From assembly GCA_029762625.1 (NCBI GenBank), contig JARVGI010000003.1, positions 1-64,000 on the forward strand: a stretch of DNA of 64,000 bases, read 5' to 3'. This document shows positions 26,473 to 34,316 of the stretch, one piece after another. The DNA is from Methanomicrobiaceae archaeon. GTDB lineage: Archaea; Halobacteriota; Methanomicrobia; Methanomicrobiales; Methanomicrobiaceae. Under the pieces are notes generated by a model. The model was not told where the DNA came from and searched no databases. It worked only from the letters and a program-made list of their open reading frames with translations. Position 1 is the stretch's first letter. Each line of letters begins with the position of its first letter. A program made the position numbers and the translations under genes.

Positions 26473-27051
26473 CTACCGGCTCGCCTCCTTTCGCTTCTCG
26501 ACGAGGAGCCGCGCCGAGCTCTTCACGACCGGCTCTTCATCGTCGACCACCTCCTGGAGCATCGCATCGGCCCGCTCGTTCTCCATACCGGCGAGCACGA
26601 AGACGGTGGCAAGGCGCACCCGCCAGTCCTCGTCGTGGAGGGGGGAGGCGAGCTGTTCGATGAATGGTGCGGCACCGATCCTGCCGAGGGCGGTAACCGC
26701 CCGCCGCCGCACTTCCGGCATATCGTCGTAGATCAGGTGAACCAGCGGCTCCGCGGCCCGGTCGTCTCCCAGCCTTCCCAGCGCCTGGGCCGCCCGCGTG
26801 CGCACCCCCCAGTCGCCGTCCCGCAGGGCGCCGATCAGCGGCTCCACCGCCCGCATATCGCCGATGCCCCCGAGCGCCCACGCCGCCCGCAGCCGCACCA
26901 CCGCCCTTTTGTCCCGCAGTGCCTCGATCAGCGGCTCCACCGCCGGCTTGCCGATGTCCGCCAGGGCGAAGGCGGCGCTCCACCGCATCTGCTCGTCCGG
27001 GTTGCCCAGTTCCCGGACGAGATCCTCGACTGCCTCCTCGCTTCCTGCCAT
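26473..27051 (-). CDS. HEAT-repeat (PBS-lyase type) protein
   Basis: 192 residues from the ATG at 27051, which has AGGAGG seven bases upstream; upstream in-frame ATGs lack a ribosome site. It is made of about five HEAT repeats of 31 residues (MRWSAAFALADIGKPAVEPL, VRLRAAWALGGIGDMRAVEPL, VRTRAAQALGRLGDDRAAEPL, VRRRAVTALGRIG, VRLATVFVLAG). Such repeats give curved helical solenoids for protein-protein contacts, and in this family sometimes act as bilin-lyase-like or regulatory partners. It is probably first in an operon with the phosphoesterase, from a promoter near 27140. Confidence 0.85.
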   Translation of the reverse strand: MAGSEEAVEDLVRELGNPDEQMRWSAAFALADIGKPAVEPLIEALRDKRAVVRLRAAWALGGIGDMRAVEPLIGALRDGDWGVRTRAAQALGRLGDDRAAEPLVHLIYDDMPEVRRRAVTALGRIGAAPFIEQLASPLHDEDWRVRLATVFVLAGMENERADAMLQEVVDDEEPVVKSSARLLVEKRKEASR

Positions 27052-27138
27052 CTTCAGGCCTCCTGTCTGCTGCGTCATATGGGCGAGGGAGTGGGAGCGC
27101 CAGGTAATAATACCTGCGGTCATGCGGGAGGCGGCACC

Positions 27139-27152
27139 AATATATTTATACC
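27139..27152. promoter_or_regulatory. TATA-like element shared by the HEAT gene and MFS gene
   Basis: AATATATTTATACC. It lies about 55 bp before the MFS ATG (plus) and about 90 bp before the HEAT ATG (minus), and no other TATA box fits either gene better. A single element serving both directions is inferred. Confidence 0.5.
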
Positions 27153-27205
27153 ATCACACCATAGCGGAATCGCCGATCGAAAGGCGCGAGGCGTCGAGGA
27201 GGGGG

Positions 27206-28570
27206 ATGATGACGACCGAACCTGTGGGGCCGGAAGACCTGATGCCCGAGCGGGCGCTGCTGCCTCTCTACACCATTACTTTCATCGGCACTCTCGGCTA
27301 CGGCATCATCCTCACCTTCCTGGTCTTTCTGGTGACCGGGTACGGCGGCAATGCCCTGATCTACGGGCTGCTGGGCGCCACCTACCCGGCGTTCCAGCTG
27401 GTGGGCGCGCCCGTTCTGGGGCGGTGGTCCGATCTCTACGGGCGTCGTCGTATCCTGCTCCTCAGCCAGATCGGCACCATGCTCGCCTGGCTGATCTTCC
27501 TCGTCGCCCTCTTCCTGCCGGTGTTCCCCATCGTATCGGTCGATTCCGCCCTGCTGGGGGTCTTCACCCTCACCCTGCCTCTCGTGGTCATCTTCCTCGG
27601 CCGGGCCCTGGACGGCATCACCGGGGGCAACGTCTCGGTGGCGAACGCCTACCTCGCCGACGTCACCTCCGAAGAATTGCGCAACAAGCGCTACGGGAGG
27701 ATGTCCATCGCCTCCAACATGGGCTATATCCTCGGCCCGGCGCTCGCCGGCGTCCTGGGGGGCACGGTCTTTGGTGCGGTGATCCCCGTGCTGGCGGCAT
27801 TTTTGATATCGGTGGCCGGCACCCTCATCGTCCTGGTGCTGCTCCCCGAGTCCCGGCCCTGCACCATCGAGGAGTACCGGGAACTGACCAGCGTGCGCAA
27901 GGTGCTGGGCCAGGAGCACGTGGAATGCTACCAGGTGCAGAAGGACGGGGAGCTCAGCTTCCGGGGGATCTTCCGGATCCAGTTCGTTCCCTTCATGCTC
28001 ATGCTCTACTTCCTGATCTTTCTGGCCTTCAACATCTACTACACCGCATTTCCCGCGTATGCGGCGGTGGGCCTCTCCTGGACGCCGACCGAGCTGGGCA
28101 TCTACCTCTCGGCCATCAGCGCCATGATGGCCTTCGTGCAGGGCCCGGTGCTCTCCGCCCTCTCCGATCGCTACGCCGAGTACGCTCTGATCATCGCAGG
28201 AAGCGTGGTGCTGGGGGTCCAGTTTCTCCTGCTCGTCCCCGGCTCCCTGCTGCTCATCTATGCGGCCACGCTCTTCTTTGCCTTCGGTAACGGGGTGATG
28301 TGGCCGTCGGTCCTCTCCCTGCTCTCCAAATTTGCCGGCACCACCTACCAGGGTTCGGTGCAGGGGGCGGCCATGAGTGCGGCGAGCCTGGCGAGCATCG
28401 CCGGGCTGATCGCCGGCGGGTTCCTCTACACCCAGTTCGGGACAGGCTCGTTCCTCATCGCCGGTGCGATCGTCTTTCTGGTCTTCGTCCTCTCCTTCCG
28501 GCTGGTAGGGGCGCAGAAGGAGCGGGAGCACGTGCCTGCGGCGGCTGCACCGGCATCGCAGGCGGAATAA
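27206..28570 (+). CDS. MFS transporter (12 TM)
   Basis: 454 residues from the ATG at 27206; ATG 27209 is equally near the GGAGGGGG ribosome site. Twelve hydrophobic segments can be seen, in two halves. The loop between TM2 and TM3 carries GRWSDLYGRRRILLLSQ, the MFS signature, and a related GPVLSALSDRYAEY lies in the second half. The loop between halves (residues about 220-260, STRPCTIEEYRELTSVRKV and later) is charged. Proteins of this kind export drugs or move sugars and organic acids; the substrate is not predictable. It is transcribed opposite to the HEAT/phosphoesterase operon. Confidence 0.85.
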   Translation: MMTTEPVGPEDLMPERALLPLYTITFIGTLGYGIILTFLVFLVTGYGGNALIYGLLGATYPAFQLVGAPVLGRWSDLYGRRRILLLSQIGTMLAWLIFLVALFLPVFPIVSVDSALLGVFTLTLPLVVIFLGRALDGITGGNVSVANAYLADVTSEELRNKRYGRMSIASNMGYILGPALAGVLGGTVFGAVIPVLAAFLISVAGTLIVLVLLPESRPCTIEEYRELTSVRKVLGQEHVECYQVQKDGELSFRGIFRIQFVPFMLMLYFLIFLAFNIYYTAFPAYAAVGLSWTPTELGIYLSAISAMMAFVQGPVLSALSDRYAEYALIIAGSVVLGVQFLLLVPGSLLLIYAATLFFAFGNGVMWPSVLSLLSKFAGTTYQGSVQGAAMSAASLASIAGLIAGGFLYTQFGTGSFLIAGAIVFLVFVLSFRLVGAQKEREHVPAAAAPASQAE

Positions 28571-28626
28571 GCGCCTGAAACGTCAATATACGGGAAAAAG
28601 AGGGGTCCGGGACGCCTGCCCCGCAC

Positions 28627-29013
28627 CTACTTCTTATTGGTCCAGAGATCGTGGACGTTGCAGTAGATGATCGACTTGACGTTCGGATCACTGACCGGGA
28701 ACTCCGCCTCGGGTGGCTCGCCGGGCCGCAGGGCGTGGATGTGGAAGTTCCGGCCGTCTTTCACCGAGATCCACTGGATGTAGTGCTCTTTGATCATCGG
28801 GTGCGGGTTCGAGCCCACCGTGACCTTGATCCCGTTGGCGGTCTTCTCGATCACCGGGACATGCTTTTCGGTGAGCCCCTCCTCCTGCATCTTCTCCTCC
28901 AGCAGCCGCATTGGCTTTCCAGCGGGGCTCATCACCGGGCCCTCGCCGGAGTGGGTCACCATCACCACGGTCCCGCAGTCATCGCATTTGTAAAATTCCA
29001 GCACTTTCGTCAT
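28627..29013 (-). CDS. Desulfoferrodoxin / superoxide reductase with degraded centre I
   Basis: 128 residues. Centre II, the active superoxide reductase site, is complete: H51, H71, H77, C118 and H121 with the neighbouring E49-K50 (EKHVPV, SNPHPM, KEHYIQW, YCNVHDLW). Centre I, a rubredoxin-like Fe(Cys)4 site, has only two ligands, C10 and C13; the usual C29-C30 pair is S29-P30. It may therefore hold no iron there, or function as a class without centre I, still reducing superoxide in an anaerobe, with electrons from rubredoxin. The start ATG (29013) has GGAGGAAG upstream, and a TATA box at 29052-29062. The plus-strand neighbour is divergent. Confidence 0.9.
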   Translation of the reverse strand: MTKVLEFYKCDDCGTVVMVTHSGEGPVMSPAGKPMRLLEEKMQEEGLTEKHVPVIEKTANGIKVTVGSNPHPMIKEHYIQWISVKDGRNFHIHALRPGEPPEAEFPVSDPNVKSIIYCNVHDLWTNKK

Positions 29014-29051
29014 TCTGCTTCCTCCGTATACTGCGGGAAGAGGAAGGCATG

Positions 29052-29062
29052 GCGTATATAGG
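29052..29062 (-). promoter_or_regulatory. TATA box of the desulfoferrodoxin gene
   Basis: CCTATATACGC on the minus strand, about 44 bp before the ATG at 29013; the expected start is about 29031, leaving a leader that carries GGAGGAAG. Confidence 0.55.
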
Positions 29063-29126
29063 TTGCGCTCGCCCCGGCCGGAGATAGGTTTTTGTAGGAT
29101 TCGCGAGTATGCACCGGCAGGTGGAT

Positions 29127-29384
29127 ATGATGCGAGTGGTAGAGATCGACAACCTGAGCCGGTCAGGCGACATCGAAGGCCTGCTTGCAGCGCTCTGCGA
29201 TGAGGACGAGCACACCCGCGAGGTCGCTGCCGACGCTCTCGGGGCATTTGCCGACGAACGCGTGGAAAAAGCGCTCCGCGAGGTCGAGTTCGAGGATCCC
29301 GTCCAGACCGTGCGGGATCACGCCGCCCGGTCGCGCGGCCGGGTGGTCGAGCGGTTGAAGGTGGAAAAAGGCACCATGGTCTAG
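29127..29384 (+). CDS. Small HEAT-repeat-like protein
   Basis: 85 residues from the ATG at 29127 (AGGTGG just before it); ATG 29130 and the ORF start 29109 are alternatives. It contains a single-and-a-half HEAT-like unit (DIEGLLAALCDEDEHTREVAADALGAFADERVEKALREVEF and VRDHAARSRGRVVE). It resembles the short archaeal HEAT proteins that pair with larger solenoids, such as the one at 26.5-27.1 kb. Its stop codon lies in a CTAG palindrome shared with the stop of the convergent kinase gene. Role unknown. Confidence 0.65.
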   Translation: MMRVVEIDNLSRSGDIEGLLAALCDEDEHTREVAADALGAFADERVEKALREVEFEDPVQTVRDHAARSRGRVVERLKVEKGTMV

Positions 29385-31417
29385 GGGACGGGAGGACCGG
29401 CCGTCCGCCACCCGCCTTCGGGCACGGCGATCTCAAAGCAGGCCCCCTTCCCCTCCTCGCCCGTCTCCCGGATGCTCATGCCGGTGATGGCGAGGATCTC
29501 CCGTGTCAGAAACAGCCCGTAGCCGGTGATCCTCCCCACGCCCCGTTCAAAGATGGCCTCTTTTTGGGCTGCAGGGATCCCGATCCCGTCGTCCTTCACG
29601 ACGATGACGCAGCCGTCCCCCTCCCTTCGGCAGGAGACGTCGATCGCCGTGACGGTGCCATGGACCACGGCGTTGTCCAGCAGGTTGTAGAAGCCCTTCT
29701 CCAGCATCGGATCTGCAAATACCTCAAGGTCGCCGGTGGACACCGTCAGGGCGGCCCCGCCCAGCATGACGCTCTCCGCCGCCCGCGTCATCACGCAGGC
29801 CACCTGCTGCCACCGGGGATCCTGTTCGCCCATATGCTGGTAGTCGCCGGTGAACGTGATCTGGCGGTCGATGGTGTCGGCGATCATGTGCAGATTGGAA
29901 AACATCTTCTGCGTGTCGGCGTCCTCGTATTGCCGCTCCTCGATGAGGTGGAGGAAGGCCTTCAGCGCCGTGACCTGGTTGAGGATATCATGGCGGGTGA
30001 TGCTGGAGAGCAGGTTGAGTTTCCTGTTTACCTCCTTGAGGGCTTCCTGGAAGGTCTGCAGGGTAGTGATGTCCTGGTCAACCCCGGTCAGCCTGCGAGG
30101 CCTCCCCTCCGCATCACGCGCCACCACCGTTCCCCGGGTGAGGATCCAGATATAGCGCCCATCTTTCGTCTTCATGCGGTAACTGGCCTCGGCATAGCGG
30201 GTGGTTCCCCGGAGGTGATCCCGGAAAACCTCCAGTACAGCCTGGCGGTCGTCGGGGTGCACCTGCTCTGCCCAGGGTGCGATCGGGTCCCCGGGACCAT
30301 AGCCGAGCAGCGATCCCCAGTAGGCATCGGTGACGACCTCGCCCGTCACCATGTCCCTGTCCCAGATCCCCAGATTCGCCCCTTCGATGGCGAGGTTGAG
30401 ACGCTCCCTGCTCTCTTGCTCCGCCTCCTCCGCCCATGTCCGCTCGATCAGGTTCCCGATCCGCACGGCGATGATCTCAAGCAAATGGCGCTCCTCGGTG
30501 AGAAAAGGCCCCTCCTCTGCGTCCGGCTTTGCGCTCCGGTAACAGACCTCCACCGTTCCCACCGGCCGGCCGCGCGCGTGGATCTCCCTCACCTGGTTCC
30601 ACCTGGTCTCCACGAAGTGAGGGGTTGCGCACTCGATGTCGCCGGCACGGATGCGTGCGCAGGCGCTGTGGGGATATTTCCAGCCGGAGGGGATCTGCGC
30701 CGCAATGCTCCGCAGGGTCTCCTCGAGCGGGGCGCCGCGCTCGATGACGCGGGCGATGTCGTAGAGGCAGTGCAGTTCTTTCATGCGCTCATCGAGGAGA
30801 TCTTTCTGGAGTTGCAATGCCGCCTCGGCAGCTTTGCGCTCGGTGATGTCGCGCAGCAGCCAGCGCAGGTGGACGGTCTTTCTGTCCGTTTCCCGGACGG
30901 CGGACACCGAAACCAGCACGGGGAGGGGGGCGCAGTCCCGCGGCTGCAGCGCCAGCTCCCACTCGCGCATCTCCCTCTCGTCGCCCGAGGAGAGCCGGGT
31001 CACGCGGGAGTGGAATGCTTGCTTGCATTCATCGGTGACGAAGAGCACCAGCGGTTTGCCCGCCAGGACGTTTTCGCGGGCATTGAGCATCGATGCTGCG
31101 GCGGTGTTCGCCTCGACGATCACCCCGTTCGCATCGGTGACCACATAGCCGTCGGGGGCGCCCTCGAAGAGGTCCAGGTAGCGCTGCCGCTCGGATTCCA
31201 CCTGCTGGCGGGCTTCTTCCATCTCTTCGTTGGCTGCCAGCAGCTCCTCGTGCGTGACCTCCAGTTCCTCCAATGAGACCTCGAGCTCGTGGAGCAGGAT
31301 GTCCAGCCGCGCCGCATCGGAGAGCCGGGTATCGGTTGCAATGGCCTCCATCCGCCGGCGGAGGGCGCCGATTTCTTGATCGAATTTCTGCTGATTCTCT
31401 CTGCGTTCCAGAACCAT
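29381..31417 (-). CDS. PAS histidine kinase of the cheB-cheR operon
   Basis: 678 residues, soluble, from the ATG at 31417 (GAGGG six bases upstream; a TTG at 31423 is the alternative). The N-terminal coiled coil (5-85, EVSLEELEVTHEELLAANEEM) is like that of the CheR fusion upstream. It is followed by PAS1 (about 85-200, ending LRDITERK), a GAF-type domain (about 215-335), PAS2 (345-460), the H-box (SSITRHDILNQVTAL, about 470) and HATPase (NLLDNAVVHG, DDGIGIP, ITGYGLFLTREIL). It lies 62 bp after the CheR-PAS gene, in the same orientation, so all three are probably one operon. The usual input is a small ligand or redox state. Its stop shares CTAG with the convergent small gene. Confidence 0.88.
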   Translation of the reverse strand: MVLERRENQQKFDQEIGALRRRMEAIATDTRLSDAARLDILLHELEVSLEELEVTHEELLAANEEMEEARQQVESERQRYLDLFEGAPDGYVVTDANGVIVEANTAAASMLNARENVLAGKPLVLFVTDECKQAFHSRVTRLSSGDEREMREWELALQPRDCAPLPVLVSVSAVRETDRKTVHLRWLLRDITERKAAEAALQLQKDLLDERMKELHCLYDIARVIERGAPLEETLRSIAAQIPSGWKYPHSACARIRAGDIECATPHFVETRWNQVREIHARGRPVGTVEVCYRSAKPDAEEGPFLTEERHLLEIIAVRIGNLIERTWAEEAEQESRERLNLAIEGANLGIWDRDMVTGEVVTDAYWGSLLGYGPGDPIAPWAEQVHPDDRQAVLEVFRDHLRGTTRYAEASYRMKTKDGRYIWILTRGTVVARDAEGRPRRLTGVDQDITTLQTFQEALKEVNRKLNLLSSITRHDILNQVTALKAFLHLIEERQYEDADTQKMFSNLHMIADTIDRQITFTGDYQHMGEQDPRWQQVACVMTRAAESVMLGGAALTVSTGDLEVFADPMLEKGFYNLLDNAVVHGTVTAIDVSCRREGDGCVIVVKDDGIGIPAAQKEAIFERGVGRITGYGLFLTREILAITGMSIRETGEEGKGACFEIAVPEGGWRTAGPPVP

Positions 31418-31479
31418 CCCCAACCCTCAACAGTGTGTGCCCGGGGAAGGCGCGAACCGGCGGCATGGTCGGTGGACGG

Positions 31480-33663
31480 TCACGTCATATCCTCGATGGC
31501 GAGCAGGATCAACTCCTCCTCGCTCTTTGCCGGGATGAGCCGGCGTGCGTTCAGCAGCATTTTCCGAGTTCCGATGCCGGGGAACTCGTGGACGACCTCG
31601 AAATTCCTGAAGGTGGACTCCCCCAGGAGGATCTCTTCGAGAAGCCTGCGCAGCTCAGGGATGTCCCATTGCCGGTTGCCGAGGTCGAAGATGCGCTGCC
31701 CCACCGTCTCTTCGGGCGGTGTCCGGAAGGTTGCGTAGAATGACCGGTTGGCGAAGATGACCTTCAGGTCGCGGTTGAGAATGATCAGGGGCTCGCGCAC
31801 CGTGTCGACGATCCGCCGGTCGATCCCCAGCACCTCCTCCATGAGCAGGACCACCCCCTTGCGGGACCCCTGCTCGTCGACCAGCGGGGTGGCGATCACC
31901 TGGCAGCGGAACGTCCGCCCTCGCCGGTTCACCGCATCGAGCAGCCGCTCGTCGTAGTCCGCTTTGCCCTTCAGCAGCTCGCCGATCGGCGCCTTCAACT
32001 GGTCCACCGGGAGGCCGATGTCGAGGGAGAGGAGCGATTTGCCGATCACCTCGTCGGCCCGCAGTCCCCACAGGTCGCTGGCCTCGTCGCTCCAGATCAG
32101 CACATTGTAGTCCCGGTCGACCACCACCACCCCCGAATGGAGGCTGGCGAGGATGGCGCCGAGGAACTCGTTGGACCGGTTCAGCTCCCCGGTGCGCTGG
32201 CGAAGTTCGTCGTTGATCGTCTCCAGTTCCTCGTTGGTGGACTGGAGCTCCTCGTTCATGGTCTCCATCTCCTCGTTGGTGGACTGGAGTTCCTCGTTGG
32301 TGGTCTCCAGTTCCTCCACGGTGGACTGGAGTTCTTCGTTGGTGGTCTCCAGCTCCTCGTTGGCCGAGTTGAGTTCCTCGTACGAAGCTTCCAGCCTGGC
32401 GTTGGATTCGAGGAATTCAGCCTCCAGCTCCTTGTAGCTGGTCATATCCTGGAAGGTGACGCTCACCCCCACCATATCGCCGCTGTTGATGGTGAGGGGC
32501 ACGATCTTCACCGCCAGGAACTGCGTGCTGCCGTCGGGAAGGATCCGTTGCACGTCGGGGACGTATGCCGGTGTTTTCCTTGCCATCACCTGCTCGATGG
32601 GGGAGCGCAGCTCCACCGGCTTGTAGGAGATCTCAAGGTCCCTGAACGGGCTGCCGAGATCCTTTTCATGGAGATCGAAGAGGGATCGTGCCCTGTTGTT
32701 GGCCAGCACCAGCGTCCCTTCGACATCCATGACGATCTGGGCGGTCTGGGCGGCGTTGAATGCGACCTCCTGGAGCGTGGCGACGTCGGGTTCCCTGGCC
32801 GCCTCCCTCATGGCGGGGATTTCGACAGGCGGCCCCCGTCTTCTCATGGCGGGCACCCGGGTGAAGACCCGGTGTTTGAGTGTCTCCGGTTTGAAGAGCC
32901 TTGCGTGGGTCAGGAGCATCTCGGCCTTCCCCAGAAAGAGGAAGCCGCTGTCCTTGAGGGCGAAGTGGAAGCGCTCCAGGATTTTCGCCTGCGTCTCGGC
33001 GATGAAATACATCAGGGTGTTGCGGCAGACGATCAGGTCGAGGCGGGAGATGGGGGCGTCCTGCACGAGGTCGTGGCGGCCGAAGATAACCGACCGGCGG
33101 AGATCGGAGAGAAAGGCGGAGCGGTCCCCCTCCCTGACAAAATACTTCTCCCGCAATTCGTTCGGAACGGGCTCCATACGCTTTTCGGGATAGCTGGCAT
33201 GGCGGGCGATCTCCAGCGCCTCTTCGTCGACATCGGTGGCGTAGATCTTGACCCGTCTTTTAAAGGCCTCCATCCCCATGGACTCGGCCATGATGATGGC
33301 GATGGTGTAGGCCTCCTCGCCGCTGGCGCACCCGGCACTCCAGATGCGGATGGGTTCGTCCTCCTCGAGGCTGTTGACGATGCGGGGGACAATTGCCCCG
33401 GCAAGATAATCCCATGCTGGTTTGTCCCGGAAAAAGGCGGTGACGTTGATGAGGATCGTGTTGAAGAGGGCTGCGAACTCCTCCGGGTGCACCTCCAGGT
33501 AGTCCTGGTACTCGTCGAATTCCTCGATCTTCACCTCGTGCATACGTTTTTGCACGCGGCGCCGGAGGCTCGACCGCTTGTAGCCGGTAAAATCCAGCCC
33601 CCGCTGCTGCTTTATGTATTCCAGCAGGTGTTCAAACGATTCATCATCCGAAACGGGAGCCAT
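31480..33663 (-). CDS. cheR: CheR methyltransferase-PAS fusion with long coiled coil
   Basis: 727 residues. CheR N-terminal helical domain (1-70), then the SAM-binding methyltransferase (about 80-270: NVTAFFRDKPAWDYL, IRIWSAGCASGEEAYTIA, KIYATDVDEEALEIAR, DLIVCRNTLMYF). After it come PAS1 (about 290-400), a coiled coil (about 400-490) of 14-residue units (NEELQSTNEELETT), PAS2 (500-610) and PAS3 (610-725). Classical CheR methylates glutamates of chemoreceptors, but no receptor gene is in this window. Such CheR-PAS and CheB pairs are thought to be a separate stress-type signalling module in bacteria. The start overlaps the cheB stop (TGATG). The kinase downstream probably takes the place of a C-terminal kinase in fused homologues. 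Confidence 0.88.
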   Translation of the reverse strand: MAPVSDDESFEHLLEYIKQQRGLDFTGYKRSSLRRRVQKRMHEVKIEEFDEYQDYLEVHPEEFAALFNTILINVTAFFRDKPAWDYLAGAIVPRIVNSLEEDEPIRIWSAGCASGEEAYTIAIIMAESMGMEAFKRRVKIYATDVDEEALEIARHASYPEKRMEPVPNELREKYFVREGDRSAFLSDLRRSVIFGRHDLVQDAPISRLDLIVCRNTLMYFIAETQAKILERFHFALKDSGFLFLGKAEMLLTHARLFKPETLKHRVFTRVPAMRRRGPPVEIPAMREAAREPDVATLQEVAFNAAQTAQIVMDVEGTLVLANNRARSLFDLHEKDLGSPFRDLEISYKPVELRSPIEQVMARKTPAYVPDVQRILPDGSTQFLAVKIVPLTINSGDMVGVSVTFQDMTSYKELEAEFLESNARLEASYEELNSANEELETTNEELQSTVEELETTNEELQSTNEEMETMNEELQSTNEELETINDELRQRTGELNRSNEFLGAILASLHSGVVVVDRDYNVLIWSDEASDLWGLRADEVIGKSLLSLDIGLPVDQLKAPIGELLKGKADYDERLLDAVNRRGRTFRCQVIATPLVDEQGSRKGVVLLMEEVLGIDRRIVDTVREPLIILNRDLKVIFANRSFYATFRTPPEETVGQRIFDLGNRQWDIPELRRLLEEILLGESTFRNFEVVHEFPGIGTRKMLLNARRLIPAKSEEELILLAIEDMT
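32205..32370 (-). repeat. 42-bp repeats coding for the CheR coiled coil
   Basis: The unit encodes NEELQSTNEELETT in about four imperfect copies (gtggactggag...ctcgttggtggtctccag on the plus strand), differing mainly at third positions and a few Val/Met changes. A long rod between the methyltransferase/PAS1 half and the PAS2-PAS3 half is expected. Confidence 0.85.
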
Positions 33664-34250
33664 CAGACCTCTCCTTTCATGACCAGTGTCACCAGGGCGG
33701 GGGCGATCTCATCGAGCCCGAGGCTGAAATCCACGGATCCCGTCGCGATGGCGGCATGGGGCATGCCGAAAAATTCGGAGGTTGCCTCATCCTGGACGAT
33801 CACCGTGCCTCCCCTGTTCTTGATGGCCTGCACGCCCATGCTCCCGTCGCTGCCGGTGCCGGTGAGCACCACGGCGATGCTCCGGTCCTTGTAGCTGCCG
33901 GCCACCGATTCGAAGAGCAGGTCGGCCGAGGGGCGGACGAAGTGCACCAGCTCGGACTGGGTGAGTGAGATGGTCCGGTCCGGGTTGACCAGCATGTGGT
34001 AGTCGGGGGGAGCGATGTAGACCGTTCCCGGGTGCAATAGTTCTCCTGCTTCAGCCTGTTTGACCGCAAGACGCGTGCGGCGGGCCAGGATCTCGGACAT
34101 CAGGCTGCGGTGGCGGGGGTCGAGGTGCTGGACCACGACCACTGCGGCCGGAAAATCGGCGGGGAGCCGGGCGAGGATCTCGCTCAGTGCGGTGAGCCCG
34201 CCTGCGGATGCCGCAAGCGCGACGATATCAAATGCTGGCGTCGCTTCCAT
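33663..34250 (-). CDS. cheB: CheB-type protein methylesterase without receiver
   Basis: 195 residues, only the catalytic domain of CheB. The catalytic triad is visible: Ser in VALAASAGGL, His in VVVQHLDPRH and Asp in GTGSDGSMGV. The receiver domain and linker of classical CheB are absent, so it is not controlled by phosphorylation in cis. Start ATG (34250) has GAGGAGAC just upstream. It is first in the operon cheB, cheR-PAS, histidine kinase and overlaps cheR by one base. It probably removes methyl groups set by the CheR neighbour, from a receptor-like or PAS protein that is not identified here. Confidence 0.88.
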   Translation of the reverse strand: MEATPAFDIVALAASAGGLTALSEILARLPADFPAAVVVVQHLDPRHRSLMSEILARRTRLAVKQAEAGELLHPGTVYIAPPDYHMLVNPDRTISLTQSELVHFVRPSADLLFESVAGSYKDRSIAVVLTGTGSDGSMGVQAIKNRGGTVIVQDEATSEFFGMPHAAIATGSVDFSLGLDEIAPALVTLVMKGEV

Positions 34251-34316
34251 GTCTCCTCGATGTATATTAGTTCAGATTCTTTTCCGGAGCATATTTAAAC
34301 GTGATGGAGGCTCCGT

